From assembly GCA_030526405.1 (NCBI GenBank), contig JAUNCZ010000007.1, positions 1 through 64,000 of the forward strand: a DNA stretch of 64,000 nt, in the 5' to 3' direction. Every line of letters begins with the position of its first letter. Position 1 is the first letter of the stretch. The DNA comes from Lachnospiraceae bacterium. GTDB lineage: Bacteria; Bacillota; Clostridia; Lachnospirales; Lachnospiraceae. Below the pieces are notes generated by a model. It made no database searches. It was not told the origin of the DNA and saw only the letters and a list, made by a program, of their open reading frames with translations. Made by a program: the position numbers and the translations under genes. Positions 1 through 6,970 of this stretch are shown piece by piece.

Positions 1-52
1 ATTTTTCGGATCAGCGAAAAACTCGCTTAACGGAAACAGGGCCCTGCCCTAA

Positions 53-90
53 CAATAAAAAGGAGTTTCGATACTCTGTACCGAAACCCC
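53..90 (-). terminator. Terminator of the acidic-tail membrane protein gene
   Basis: Read on the minus strand this is a GGGGTTTCG / CGAAACTCC hairpin followed by a T-rich run. It lies directly downstream of the minus-strand gene ending at 117. Confidence 0.75.
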
Positions 91-116
91 CTGTTATTCA
101 GAACTCAGAAACAGGA

Positions 117-383
117 TTACTCCTCATCGTCGTCGTCAACATCTTCGCTTTCATCCTCATCGTCATCATCGTCAAAGAAATCATCGAAGTCATCATCAAA
201 ATCATCTTCGAAATCCTCAAGATAATCCGGTGTAAAATAGCGATACACTGCATAGGCAATACCAGCCACTGCTGCAACAGCACCGATAATAGCCAGGATC
301 CAAAGGATCATCTTTTTCGGTTTCTCAGCCTCTTTCAGCTCTTTTTCACGAAGGATTGCAACTAATTCATCAATTTTGTTCAT
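117..383 (-). CDS. Small membrane protein with a highly acidic C-terminal tail
   Basis: The protein has 88 residues. It has a charged N-terminus, one transmembrane helix (about residues 26-46, rich in Ile/Ala/Val) and a C-terminal tail made almost entirely of Asp and Glu. The topology suggests a single-pass membrane protein; the tail could bind cations or a basic partner, which is inference. I chose the ATG at 383 rather than an in-frame GTG three codons upstream, because the GGTG-containing ribosome site lies just 5' of the ATG. An extended -10 element (TGATATACT) is visible upstream near 440. It is a single-gene unit with its own terminator. I do not recognise a named family. Confidence 0.7.
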   Translation of the reverse strand: MNKIDELVAILREKELKEAEKPKKMILWILAIIGAVAAVAGIAYAVYRYFTPDYLEDFEDDFDDDFDDFFDDDDDEDESEDVDDDDEE

Positions 384-392
384 ATGGGTCAC

Positions 393-727
393 CAGCTTTC
401 CTATGTATTTTGTGCATCGCAGGTTACCCGCGATTAGCTACGTTCAGTATATCACAGTTTTGTACCCTTGACTATAGCCACAAGCATATATTGTGTGTAA
501 AATTTCTATTATTCTGTTGTTTCACAGACAATTAAAGGGATCTATACAAAAAATCTATCTTTCCAGGTGATCCTATCTCAATTAAGTTTTCTTTGAAGGC
601 CTGGGGAATCTTCTGAAAGTTGTTTCTTTTCCGCCTCTGTGGTACGCTTACAGAAATAATATGTGGGAAAATGCTTTTTGATAAAGGAAATCAGCTTGCA
701 CAAATATATCTAATAGGAGGATTTGCA
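393..727. other. Divergent intergenic region
   Basis: This gap of 335 bases separates two divergently transcribed genes. It holds the putative extended -10 of the minus-strand gene and a TTGACT at about 468 that could serve either gene. I see no RNA gene or further ORF, and the plus-strand promoter is not clear. Confidence 0.4.
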
Positions 728-1252
728 ATGAATTTACTGGATATGCTGTCAAAAAGAAGAAGTATCAGAACTTACACAGGTGAACCCATTCCTAAGGAAC
801 TGCTGGATCAGGTGCTCCAGGCCGGCCTGCTCTCTGAAACAAGCCGTGGAAAGAAGCCCTGGGAATTCATCGTGGTTCGAAATAAGGAGACCCTTACAGC
901 CCTTTCTCAGTGTCGTCAGGGAAGTGCCTCCATGCTGAAAAATGCAGACTGTGCCATTGTTGTGGTGGGTGACGAAACAAAAACAGATGTGTGGACAGAG
1001 GACTGCTCCATCGCCATGGCCCACATGCATCTGATGGCAGATTCCCTTGGTCTTGGAAGCTGCTGGATTCAGGGCCGACTGAGAAATGCCCCGGAGGAGG
1101 GTACAACAGAGGAAGTGGTACAGAAGCTTCTGGGAATTCCAAAGCAGTACAGACTGGAAGCAATTCTCTCCCTCGGAATGATCAGTGAGCATCCTGTAGA
1201 GCATCCGATTCCCGAGGCAGAATGCGAAAAAGTGCATTTTGAAAAGTTTTAA
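728..1252 (+). CDS. Nitroreductase family protein
   Basis: A 174-residue FMN-dependent nitroreductase-like protein. The N-terminal KRRSIRTYTGEPIP segment is the typical phosphate/FMN-binding start of the family, followed by the LLDQVLQAGLLSETSRGKKPWEF block and the GSCWIQGRLRN segment near residue 118. Family members use NAD(P)H to reduce nitroaromatics, quinones or related substrates; the physiological substrate cannot be read from sequence. The start at 728 has a TAGGAGG ribosome site 7 bases upstream; an ORF extension to 620 lacks one. The protein is short for the family (often about 170-220 residues). It is monocistronic and followed by tRNA-like repeats. Confidence 0.85.
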   Translation: MNLLDMLSKRRSIRTYTGEPIPKELLDQVLQAGLLSETSRGKKPWEFIVVRNKETLTALSQCRQGSASMLKNADCAIVVVGDETKTDVWTEDCSIAMAHMHLMADSLGLGSCWIQGRLRNAPEEGTTEEVVQKLLGIPKQYRLEAILSLGMISEHPVEHPIPEAECEKVHFEKF

Positions 1253-1462
1253 AGATTCGAGACACCACCTGGTGTCTCGTGTTTCATTCACTTCTGGCAT
1301 AAAAAAAACGAGGACTTAAAAGGCTTAGGGGATTCGCTTCTCCGAACCGCGCGGCGGTTCTTCGGTCCGTTCGACGGGAAAAAGGTCCACCGGACCTTTT
1401 TCTTTTTCCGTCGAACCCCTCGACACCACGTGGTGTCTCGTGTTCATTCACTTCTCGCATTA
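1253..1462 (-). repeat. Decayed tRNA-3'/terminator repeats
   Basis: Two imperfect copies of a block of about 60 bases (1257-1320 and 1417-1480) contain GACACCAC-GGTGTCTCGTGTT, CATTCACTTCT and an A-run with GGACTTAAAA. The block resembles the 3' part of the neighbouring tRNA-Met (which has CTCGACACCACGGG) joined to its terminator. Between the copies lie two nested hairpins, GAACCGC/GCGGTTC (about 1344-1360) and a perfect 10-bp AAAAAGGTCC/GGACCTTTTT (1379-1401). I read this as tandem duplication and decay at the end of the tRNA unit. Confidence 0.6.
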
Positions 1463-1497
1463 AAAAAACAAGGACTTAAAAGTCCTCGTTTTTTTAA
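1463..1497 (-). terminator. Terminator of the tRNA-Val/tRNA-Met unit
   Basis: On the minus strand there is a CGAGGACTT/AAGTCCTTG hairpin followed by seven T residues, starting immediately after the tRNA-Met 3' end. Confidence 0.85.
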
Positions 1498-1571
1498 TAG
1501 CGAGAGGGGGATTCGAACCCTCGACACCACGGGTATGAACCGTGTGCTCTAGCCAACTGAGCTATCTCGCC
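1498..1571 (-). tRNA. tRNA-Met (CAT), elongator type
   Basis: A 74-nt cloverleaf: acceptor GGCGAGA pairs with TCTCGCT, the discriminator is A, the anticodon loop is TTCATAC (anticodon CAT), and the T-loop is TTCGAAT. The anticodon stem is CACGG/CCGTG and lacks the three consecutive G:C pairs of initiator tRNA, so it is an elongator Met or, less likely, an Ile2 tRNA. CCA is not encoded. It is co-transcribed with tRNA-Val. Confidence 0.93.
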
Positions 1572-1585
1572 ATATTTGGTTTATA

Positions 1586-1658
1586 TGGGGCCTACAGGGC
1601 TCGAACCTGTGACCCTCTGCTTGTAAGGCAGATGCTCTCCCAGCTGAGCTAAGACCCC
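1586..1658 (-). tRNA. tRNA-Val (TAC)
   Basis: A 73-nt cloverleaf: acceptor GGGGTCT/AGGCCCC, anticodon loop CTTACAA (anticodon TAC), T-loop TTCGAGC. It is the first gene of a two-tRNA unit with the promoter at 1694-1722. Confidence 0.95.
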
Positions 1659-1693
1659 ATATTCGTTAGGTCGCTGTCGCAACCTGCTTGATT

Positions 1694-1722
1694 ATAATAG
1701 CATGGGGTATCCTGAATGTCAA
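1694..1722 (-). promoter_or_regulatory. Promoter of the tRNA-Val/tRNA-Met unit
   Basis: Minus strand TTGACA (1717-1722), 17-base spacer, TATTAT (1694-1699), about 35 bases upstream of the tRNA-Val 5' end. Confidence 0.85.
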
Positions 1723-1774
1723 CAGTTTTTTCTATTATTTTTTCATAAAACCCAAAATATGCAACAAAGGATAA

Positions 1775-1808
1775 AGCACCTACCATTTTCAGGTAGATGC
1801 CCTTGCAA
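1775..1808 (-). terminator. Probable terminator of the abiE pair
   Basis: Minus-strand hairpin CTACC/GGTAG with flanking GCA/TGC followed by a T-rich tract, located just after the stop codon of the AbiEii-like gene. Confidence 0.55.
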
Positions 1809-1815
1809 AACCATA

Positions 1816-2664
1816 TCACCTTTTTTGGTATTTTCTGATTTCTGTTATCAATGCCTGCACCTGCTCATAGGCATCTCTACGAAGCATTTCATTCTCTTCT
1901 TCATCTAAAATTTCTTCGAAATCAGAAACATCAACCGGGCCTGCATGTTGTTCAGAAGAATATTTACCCGACAATTTTTCTAGCATTTCCTGAACAATAT
2001 TCGTATCTGCACAGTTTTCAAATTTCTTTGCCAAACTGCCTACTCCTCCATGATAATGCTTTATCAGAAAATAAATATCATACGCATCCTTTGCCTTTCC
2101 TCTACCCAGTGCTGCAGTTTTCATAACCAGATACGGCACTACAGCAATTACATTTACACTCGCCACGTCGATGGCGCCATCTGGTCTGGGAGCTTCAACC
2201 TGCACTTTCTGAGGTTCGAAATCAAAAGCAAAATTCCCACCAGTTGCCTTGAGCGCTTTAATCCCCTGCACGTGCTGACTTTTCTTTTTCTTCTGAGTTC
2301 CACCATACATACCCGCAAGGATATCTACATCGACATCATATCCAACTCCATCAATCTCTATTGTTTTTACAAAGGAGAAATATTTCTCTGGATGTTCCCG
2401 ATAGCCATTCTTCAGAAGGATTTTTGCCATAGTCTGATATCCTGCATCCTTCAACGTCAGATGATTGATAAGCAGATCCACATCAACACTACCGACATGA
2501 CCTTCACCAGGAAACATCAGATCAGGCACCCAGCCTCCAACAACTCGCATATCATCTCTATATTCAGAAAACAAATTAACCAATTCGATCAAAACCCGGT
2601 GTGCTGCCTGCTTCTGACCTTCAGAATAATCCAGATAAGTCTTTAAATCTTCATCATGAATCAT
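1816..2664 (-). CDS. abiEii: AbiEii/AbiGii-like nucleotidyltransferase toxin
   Basis: The protein has 282 residues. It carries the nucleotidyltransferase signature VVGGWVPDLM (41-50) followed by GSVDVDLL (58-65), whose two Asp residues are the expected metal ligands, and a downstream KDAYDIYFL (192-200) that matches the conserved K..D.YD.Y block of AbiEii. Family knowledge: AbiEii toxins transfer nucleotides and block growth during phage infection, and AbiEi represses and neutralises them. The gene starts inside the last codons of the upstream antitoxin-like gene (4-base overlap), so the two are translationally coupled. Base composition is AT-rich compared with the purine genes next door, suggesting acquisition. 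Whether it is an active toxin is inferred, not shown. Confidence 0.8.
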   Translation of the reverse strand: MIHDEDLKTYLDYSEGQKQAAHRVLIELVNLFSEYRDDMRVVGGWVPDLMFPGEGHVGSVDVDLLINHLTLKDAGYQTMAKILLKNGYREHPEKYFSFVKTIEIDGVGYDVDVDILAGMYGGTQKKKKSQHVQGIKALKATGGNFAFDFEPQKVQVEAPRPDGAIDVASVNVIAVVPYLVMKTAALGRGKAKDAYDIYFLIKHYHGGVGSLAKKFENCADTNIVQEMLEKLSGKYSSEQHAGPVDVSDFEEILDEEENEMLRRDAYEQVQALITEIRKYQKR

Positions 2665-3689
2665 TTTCTAATCTCCTTTTCAAAAACTGCTTCTGCCATT
2701 TCGGCACCGCGACCTTTTATTTTTGTACAGTCGAGAAAGATTTGAACTGGAGATGCAACTAAATCTCCGTTTATATTTCTTATTCCATTCATCTGATCAG
2801 CTTGTGCTTCAACCAACATAATATTGGCACCAGACTCAACCCTTTTACAGCCACTATGTGTAATAAATTCTTCTACATCTTTATTTCTAACAAGTACATG
2901 TACTCGGTTATATCTTACTACAGGAGCATATCGTGATCCTCCCGCCAAACCAGTCAGACAACTTTCAATTCCATGTTTGTCATATAATTCCTTGATCCGC
3001 TTTTCAAATTTCGGCAATGATTCTAACGTATAGCATGGAACCATTTTTATCGTTGAGCGACTGTATTCCTGACTCCAGGCATCCAATAGACCTCTTGGAT
3101 CAATCAGCTTTAATCCTTCGGATGTCATTTCAGCCCATAACTGTTCACATAACCTTTCTTTAACTCTGGATACCATACCAATGCTGCATCCAGCCTCTGT
3201 TGCCAAATCTTTTATTCTCCATACTCTATCTGTATCCTCAAGCATTTTTCTCAATATCCGTAACGTTTTAGTAGAAGAAGCATAGAAAATATTCGCAGTT
3301 TCTTTTTTCTTTGCATATTTATTAGGATTTCCTTTCTCAGAAATATACATAGTACCTACCGATAACAAAATATTTCCTGAAAAATCTGCATATCCTATTC
3401 CATTCTCGATGCATACTTGTTCTGATTTTTCCGAAATGTAAGGTGCCATAATCATTGAATACCGCCCTTTTGCGATTTCTTTCATTGCAATTGCAGCCTT
3501 CTTTAATGTCATCGGGGTAACTGTCTCATATACAACAACTCGAATCGTTTTTTCAGTTCCATAATTATATTGGATTAGTAACCGGAACTCGTTTCCCTCA
3601 CTGCTAATGCATTCACAATTTTCTATCACTGGAATACGCAACAATTTATCCACCAGAAATTTTATCTCATTATCACAATTATTTTTCAC
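2661..3689 (-). CDS. abiEi: AbiEi-like winged-helix antitoxin
   Basis: The protein has 342 residues from a GTG start. It contains a GYADFSGNILL block (99-109) typical of AbiEi-like proteins, then a winged helix-turn-helix (about 157-180; WRIKDLATEAGCSIGMVSRV). I chose GTG at 3689 because AGGGTGG sits 6-7 bases upstream and because the upstream in-frame ATG at 3725 overlaps the -10 box of a consensus promoter, so it cannot be in the transcript. Family role: neutralises the AbiEii toxin and autorepresses through inverted repeats. A perfect inverted repeat lies between promoter and start. It could alternatively be a stand-alone regulator, but the overlap with the nucleotidyltransferase gene argues for a toxin-antitoxin pair. 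Confidence 0.78.
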   Translation of the reverse strand: MKNNCDNEIKFLVDKLLRIPVIENCECISSEGNEFRLLIQYNYGTEKTIRVVVYETVTPMTLKKAAIAMKEIAKGRYSMIMAPYISEKSEQVCIENGIGYADFSGNILLSVGTMYISEKGNPNKYAKKKETANIFYASSTKTLRILRKMLEDTDRVWRIKDLATEAGCSIGMVSRVKERLCEQLWAEMTSEGLKLIDPRGLLDAWSQEYSRSTIKMVPCYTLESLPKFEKRIKELYDKHGIESCLTGLAGGSRYAPVVRYNRVHVLVRNKDVEEFITHSGCKRVESGANIMLVEAQADQMNGIRNINGDLVASPVQIFLDCTKIKGRGAEMAEAVFEKEIRK

Positions 3690-3701
3690 TATTTTCCACC
3701 C

Positions 3702-3720
3702 TTTCACCATTCTGGTGAAA
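3702..3720. promoter_or_regulatory. Putative AbiEi operator (inverted repeat)
   Basis: TTTCACCA-TTC-TGGTGAAA is a perfect 8-bp inverted repeat with a 3-base spacer, at the predicted transcription start. Related TTTCAC sequences recur at about 3771 and 3789, the latter as TTTCACC...TTGAAA. This is a good candidate for the autoregulatory site of the antitoxin. Confidence 0.65.
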
Positions 3721-3723
3721 TAC

Positions 3724-3752
3724 ATTATATCAGTAAATATTTAATCTATCAA
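3724..3752 (-). promoter_or_regulatory. Promoter of abiEi-abiEii
   Basis: Minus strand TTGATA (3747-3752), 17-base spacer, perfect TATAAT (3724-3729). The -10 overlaps the upstream in-frame ATG at 3725, which fixes the real start further downstream. Confidence 0.85.
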
Positions 3753-3936
3753 TGTGTTTTTATATGACATTTCACTATTTTTTTATGTTTCACCGTTTCA
3801 TTGAAAACACTTATAACAGTAAAACTTCGAATAGATTAATTTATATCGGATATCGATCCGTCAACCGTTTCATTTTATATTTTTTTCTGACTCTCCACCA
3901 TTTTCTTGCTTAAAGCCACACGTCCTATTTAGCATC

Positions 3937-3957
3937 AGGAAATTGACACAATTTCCT
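3937..3957. repeat. Short palindrome, copy 1
   Basis: AGGAAATTG-ACA-CAATTTCCT, followed by AAATAAAAAA. It matches the palindrome at 4922-4952 and, like that copy, lies just beyond the T-run of a minus-strand terminator. Confidence 0.6.
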
Positions 3958-3970
3958 ATGAAATAAAAAA

Positions 3971-4009
3971 AGACCTGTTCGATTATTTTTTCTTTAATCG
4001 AACAGGTCT
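3971..4009 (-). terminator. Terminator of RNA-A
   Basis: Perfect 15-bp stem AGACCTGTTCGATTA/TAATCGAACAGGTCT with a 9-base A-rich loop, followed on the minus strand by a long T-run. Confidence 0.92.
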
Positions 4010-4033
4010 TTAATGAATTTCCAGTAATTTCAT
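4010..4033 (-). CDS. Mini-ORF MKLLEIH
   Basis: A 7-codon ORF (ATG AAA TTA CTG GAA ATT CAT TAA) with GAGAAGG upstream; its stop codon abuts the terminator stem. A second copy encoding MKLLNIH is found at 20680-20703 in the same position relative to its own terminator. Translation is not proven, but conservation of frame, ribosome site and position between two otherwise different transcripts supports it. Confidence 0.5.
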   Translation of the reverse strand: MKLLEIH

Positions 4034-4442
4034 GGTCTACACCTTCTCTTTCTCGAAATATTAATCAATTACTATTTACTCTTTCGGACCGTACCTCCTT
4101 GGAAGAATTTTTTTATAATAAACTCTTTTTAGAGATTTTCGAGGATATTGCCTTTTTGCTTTATCCTTATCTATTATAAATTGCATTCCAGCTTAGAATG
4201 ACTTTTTGTGATCTTCTATAGGATCACTTATAACGGATCTGAGTAAAATTGAATTAGATGAATTCGAATTCTATTCTTTTTTGTTTTAAAAATATTCAAG
4301 CCATTGGACTATACCTCTGTTTGAGATTAATGGTAACATTTGGCTTTAGATTTACTATGCCATTGGACCGAACCTCCTGGTTTTTATTTACTTCTTTTTT
4401 TAAGAATTCTTAATGTTTTGAAGTTGTTTTGTTTGTGACTTT

Positions 4443-4471
4443 ATATTAACTCACTTCTCGCTATATGTCAA
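4443..4471 (-). promoter_or_regulatory. Promoter of RNA-A
   Basis: Minus strand perfect TTGACA (4466-4471), 17-base spacer, TAATAT (4443-4448). Confidence 0.85.
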
Positions 4472-4616
4472 CCCTTTATTTTGATTATTTTTTATTTATT
4501 TTATAATTATCTGAATATTCACTTGAATATTTCGAAATGCAGTTGCATTACAAATAAAGCGGACCGAGCAGCAAACGAGCATGCCTGACGTCATAGTCAC
4601 CACCAGCTGACATACA

Positions 4617-4706
4617 GAACAAAGTGCGTTTTCAACGCACTCTCGCAGCCAACATTTTACATAAAACGCAACTTTGTTCCGCGCGCGCAACGAAGTGCAG
4701 CTGCGC
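4617..4706. repeat. Interspersed repeat family 1, copy 1
   Basis: A repeat of about 90 bases beginning GAACAAAGTGCGTTTT and containing the inverted counterpart AAAACGCAACTTTGTTC (4663-4679), then a GCGCGCG tract and CAGCTGCGCAT. Related copies lie at 8693 and 51886. The terminal inverted structure resembles a REP or MITE-like element. Confidence 0.75.
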
Positions 4707-4921
4707 ATCTGTGTTTTTATTTAACAGGATTCGGGTGTCGAAAGCCCTCAAAAACAGATTACACGGATTGTTTCGTACTTCGTACTCCCACAATCCTCCC
4801 CAAGATTCGGATATCGTGGTGCTTGCGCCCCACTTACATCCTCATCTTTGGGGCGTGTCACAAGGTCTATCACCACCGTACGTGCAAGCACCGGTGGCTC
4901 TGACCTTTTGACACTGTAATC
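4707..4921. other. Non-coding region with imperfect palindrome
   Basis: Between repeat copy 1 and the purD terminator I see no ORF with a ribosome site. The segment 4799-4860 is an imperfect inverted repeat (CCCCAAGATTCGGAT ... ATCCTCATCTTTGGGG). A GTGCTTGC / GCAAGCAC pair at about 4819 and 4889 brackets its right half. Confidence 0.4.
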
Positions 4922-4952
4922 TTAACAGGAAATTGCGTCAATTTCCTGTTAA
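4922..4952. repeat. Short palindrome, copy 2
   Basis: Perfect 14-bp inverted repeat TTAACAGGAAATTG-CGT-CAATTTCCTGTTAA. Its core matches 3937-3957. Confidence 0.65.
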
Positions 4953-4995
4953 ATAAAAAAGAGAGACATCTAATACTAACCATCAGATGCCTCTC
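4953..4995 (-). terminator. Terminator of the pur operon
   Basis: Minus-strand GAGAGGCATCT/AGATGTCTCTC hairpin followed by TTTTTT. The stem and the preceding CCCTTCCC-GATC are shared with the glnS terminator at 21064-21104. Confidence 0.88.
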
Positions 4996-5035
4996 GATCA
5001 GGGAAGGGACTCTGTCAGTCCCTATAGTATTCTAT

Positions 5036-6316
5036 TTATGCTTTGAAATCATCGATTGCTTTACCGATGTCTGTACGCATGTACTTGTTCTCAAAGTTCA
5101 CCAGCTCTGTTGCCTTGTAAGCATTTGCTCTGGCTGTCTTCAGATCTCCGCCCAGTGCAGTTACACCAAGAACACGTCCGCCGTTTGTTACGATGGTTCC
5201 GTTCTCATCGAATTTTGTTCCTGCATGGAATACGAAGTAATCGTCACGTCCCTTGAAGTTCTCCAGACCTGTGATCGGGAATCCCTTCTTGTAGGACAGT
5301 GGGTAGCCGTCGCTGGCCAGGATTACGCAGACACAGGCATCCTCTTTGAACTTCAGATCGATCTGATCCAGTGTTCCGTCGATACAAGCCTCTACAACCT
5401 CAACCATGTCGTTCTCCATACGTGGAAGAACTACCTGAGCCTCCGGATCACCGAAGCGTGCATTGTACTCCAGTACCTTTGGTCCATCCGGTGTCAGCAT
5501 CAGACCAAAGAAGATAACTCCCTTGAATGGTCTTCCCTCTGCTGCCATAGCGTCAACAGTTGGCTGGAAGATGTATTTCTGGCAGAACTCATCCACCTCT
5601 TTTGTGTAGAATGGTGTTGGAGAGAAGTTACCCATTCCACCGGTGTTCAGACCCTGATCACCGTCTTTTGCTCTCTTATGATCCTGTGCAGAAGCCATTG
5701 TCTTGATGGTTTTTCCATCTACAAAGGAGAGAACAGAAACCTCGCGACCTGTCATAAACTCCTCAATAACCATGGTATTTCCGGCTGTACCGAATTTTTT
5801 ATCCTCCATGATCTCTTTTACACCGGCTTTTGCCTCCTCCAGTGTATTGCAGATGAGAACGCCTTTTCCAAGAGCCAGTCCGTCAGCCTTCAGAACGATT
5901 GGCATCTTTGCTGTCTCAAGGTACTCCAGTGCCTTCTCAGGATCATCAAAGTTCTCGTATGCAGCTGTAGGAATGTTGTATTTTTTCATCAGATCCTTTG
6001 AAAATGCCTTTGATCCCTCAAGGATGGCTGCATTTTTTCTTGGTCCGAATACGCGAAGTCCCTCTGCCTCAAAGGCATCAACAACGCCGCCTACCAGCGG
6101 ATCATCCATACCAACAACAGTCAGGTCGATGGCATTTTCCTTTGCAAATGCCACCAGCTTGTCAAACTCCATGGCACCGATGTTTACACACTCTGCGTAC
6201 TCAGCGATTCCTGCGTTACCTGGTGCACAGTAGATTTTCTCTGTTTTTGGGCTCTGAGCCAGTTTCCAGCAGATTACATGCTCTCTTCCGCCGCTTCCGA
6301 TTACTAAAATTTTCAT
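5036..6316 (-). CDS. purD: Phosphoribosylamine-glycine ligase
   Basis: A 426-residue GAR synthetase, the usual family length. It joins phosphoribosylamine and glycine with ATP hydrolysis, the second step of de novo purine synthesis. The N-terminal GSGGREHVICWKL nucleotide-binding start, the ATP-grasp region (VLKADGLALGKGV near 155) and the NARFGDPEAQ metal-binding motif (near 291) are all present. It is the last gene of purE-purM-purN-purD, 30 bases after purN, and is followed by a strong terminator. Confidence 0.97.
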   Translation of the reverse strand: MKILVIGSGGREHVICWKLAQSPKTEKIYCAPGNAGIAEYAECVNIGAMEFDKLVAFAKENAIDLTVVGMDDPLVGGVVDAFEAEGLRVFGPRKNAAILEGSKAFSKDLMKKYNIPTAAYENFDDPEKALEYLETAKMPIVLKADGLALGKGVLICNTLEEAKAGVKEIMEDKKFGTAGNTMVIEEFMTGREVSVLSFVDGKTIKTMASAQDHKRAKDGDQGLNTGGMGNFSPTPFYTKEVDEFCQKYIFQPTVDAMAAEGRPFKGVIFFGLMLTPDGPKVLEYNARFGDPEAQVVLPRMENDMVEVVEACIDGTLDQIDLKFKEDACVCVILASDGYPLSYKKGFPITGLENFKGRDDYFVFHAGTKFDENGTIVTNGGRVLGVTALGGDLKTARANAYKATELVNFENKYMRTDIGKAIDDFKA

Positions 6317-6346
6317 AACAAATATCCTCGTTTTTCTATTTCTCTA

Positions 6347-6970
6347 TTATCTGATATGGGCAATTCCATCCTCTACATATACATGGCCATTGGCAATGAG
6401 ATCGATGGCCTGAGGCATGATCTTCCACTCTGCCTCCTCCATGACTCTGCGCTGCAGGATCTCAGGAGTATCTCCCTCCTTCACATCCACAGCCTTCTGG
6501 AGAATGATAGGACCTGTATCAGTTCCTGCATCCACAAAGTGTACAGTGGCTCCTGTTACCTTTGCGCCACGCTCCAGCACCTTCTCGTGTACCTTCAGAC
6601 CGTAGTAGCCGGTTCCGCAGAAGGATGGGATCAGTGCAGGATGGATATTGATGATCTTGTTGGGGAATGCATTCACCATAATCTCCGGAATTACCACCAG
6701 GCAGCCTGCCAGTACGATGAGATCTGGATTATAGGACTGCAGCTTTGCCAGCAGTGCCTCATTGAACTGAGCTCTTGTCTCAAAGGTTTTAGGAGAGATG
6801 CAGAGTGCATCAATTCCTTTATTTTTTGCTCTCTCCAGAGCGTAGGCATTCGGATTGTTGCTGATTACAACGGAAATCTCTGCATTGGTGATGGTTCCGT
6901 TGTCGATGCAGTCCATGATTGCCTGAAGGTTTGTACCGCCTCCGGATACAAGCACAGCAAGTTTTAACAT
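6347..6970 (-). CDS. purN: Phosphoribosylglycinamide formyltransferase
   Basis: A 207-residue GAR transformylase that uses 10-formyltetrahydrofolate to make formyl-GAR. Visible motifs are [11 protein letters not shown] at the N-terminus (phosphate binding), [12 protein letters not shown] (catalytic Asn and His) and [14 protein letters not shown] (catalytic Asp). The start overlaps the end of purM by 7 bases, which indicates coupled translation within the purine operon. Confidence 0.97.
   Translation of the reverse strand: MLKLAVLVSGGGTNLQAIMDCIDNGTITNAEISVVISNNPNAYALERAKNKGIDALCISPKTFETRAQFNEALLAKLQSYNPDLIVLAGCLVVIPEIMVNAFPNKIINIHPALIPSFCGTGYYGLKVHEKVLERGAKVTGATVHFVDAGTDTGPIILQKAVDVKEGDTPEILQRRVMEEAEWKIMPQAIDLIANGHVYVEDGIAHIR

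Larger units (their letters stand above)
3963..4436 (-). ncRNA. RNA-A: autonomous transcript with mini-ORFs
   Basis: This stretch has no ORF of ordinary length, yet it has a consensus promoter (4443-4471) and a strong 15-bp terminator hairpin (3971-4009), defining a transcript of about 470 nt on the minus strand. It contains three GGAGG-like modules: GGAGG-TTCGGTCC-A-ATG-GCA-TAG (4355-4377), AGAGG-TATAGTCC-A-ATG-GCT-TGA (4296-4318) and GGAGG-TACGGTCC without an ATG (4087-4098). At its 3' end, a ribosome site precedes the 7-codon ORF at 4010-4033. The last 40 bases before the terminator are nearly identical to the transcript at 20638-20834. I do not recognise a described RNA family. Small regulatory RNA, leader-peptide device and toxin/antitoxin RNA are all possible. 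Confidence 0.6.
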
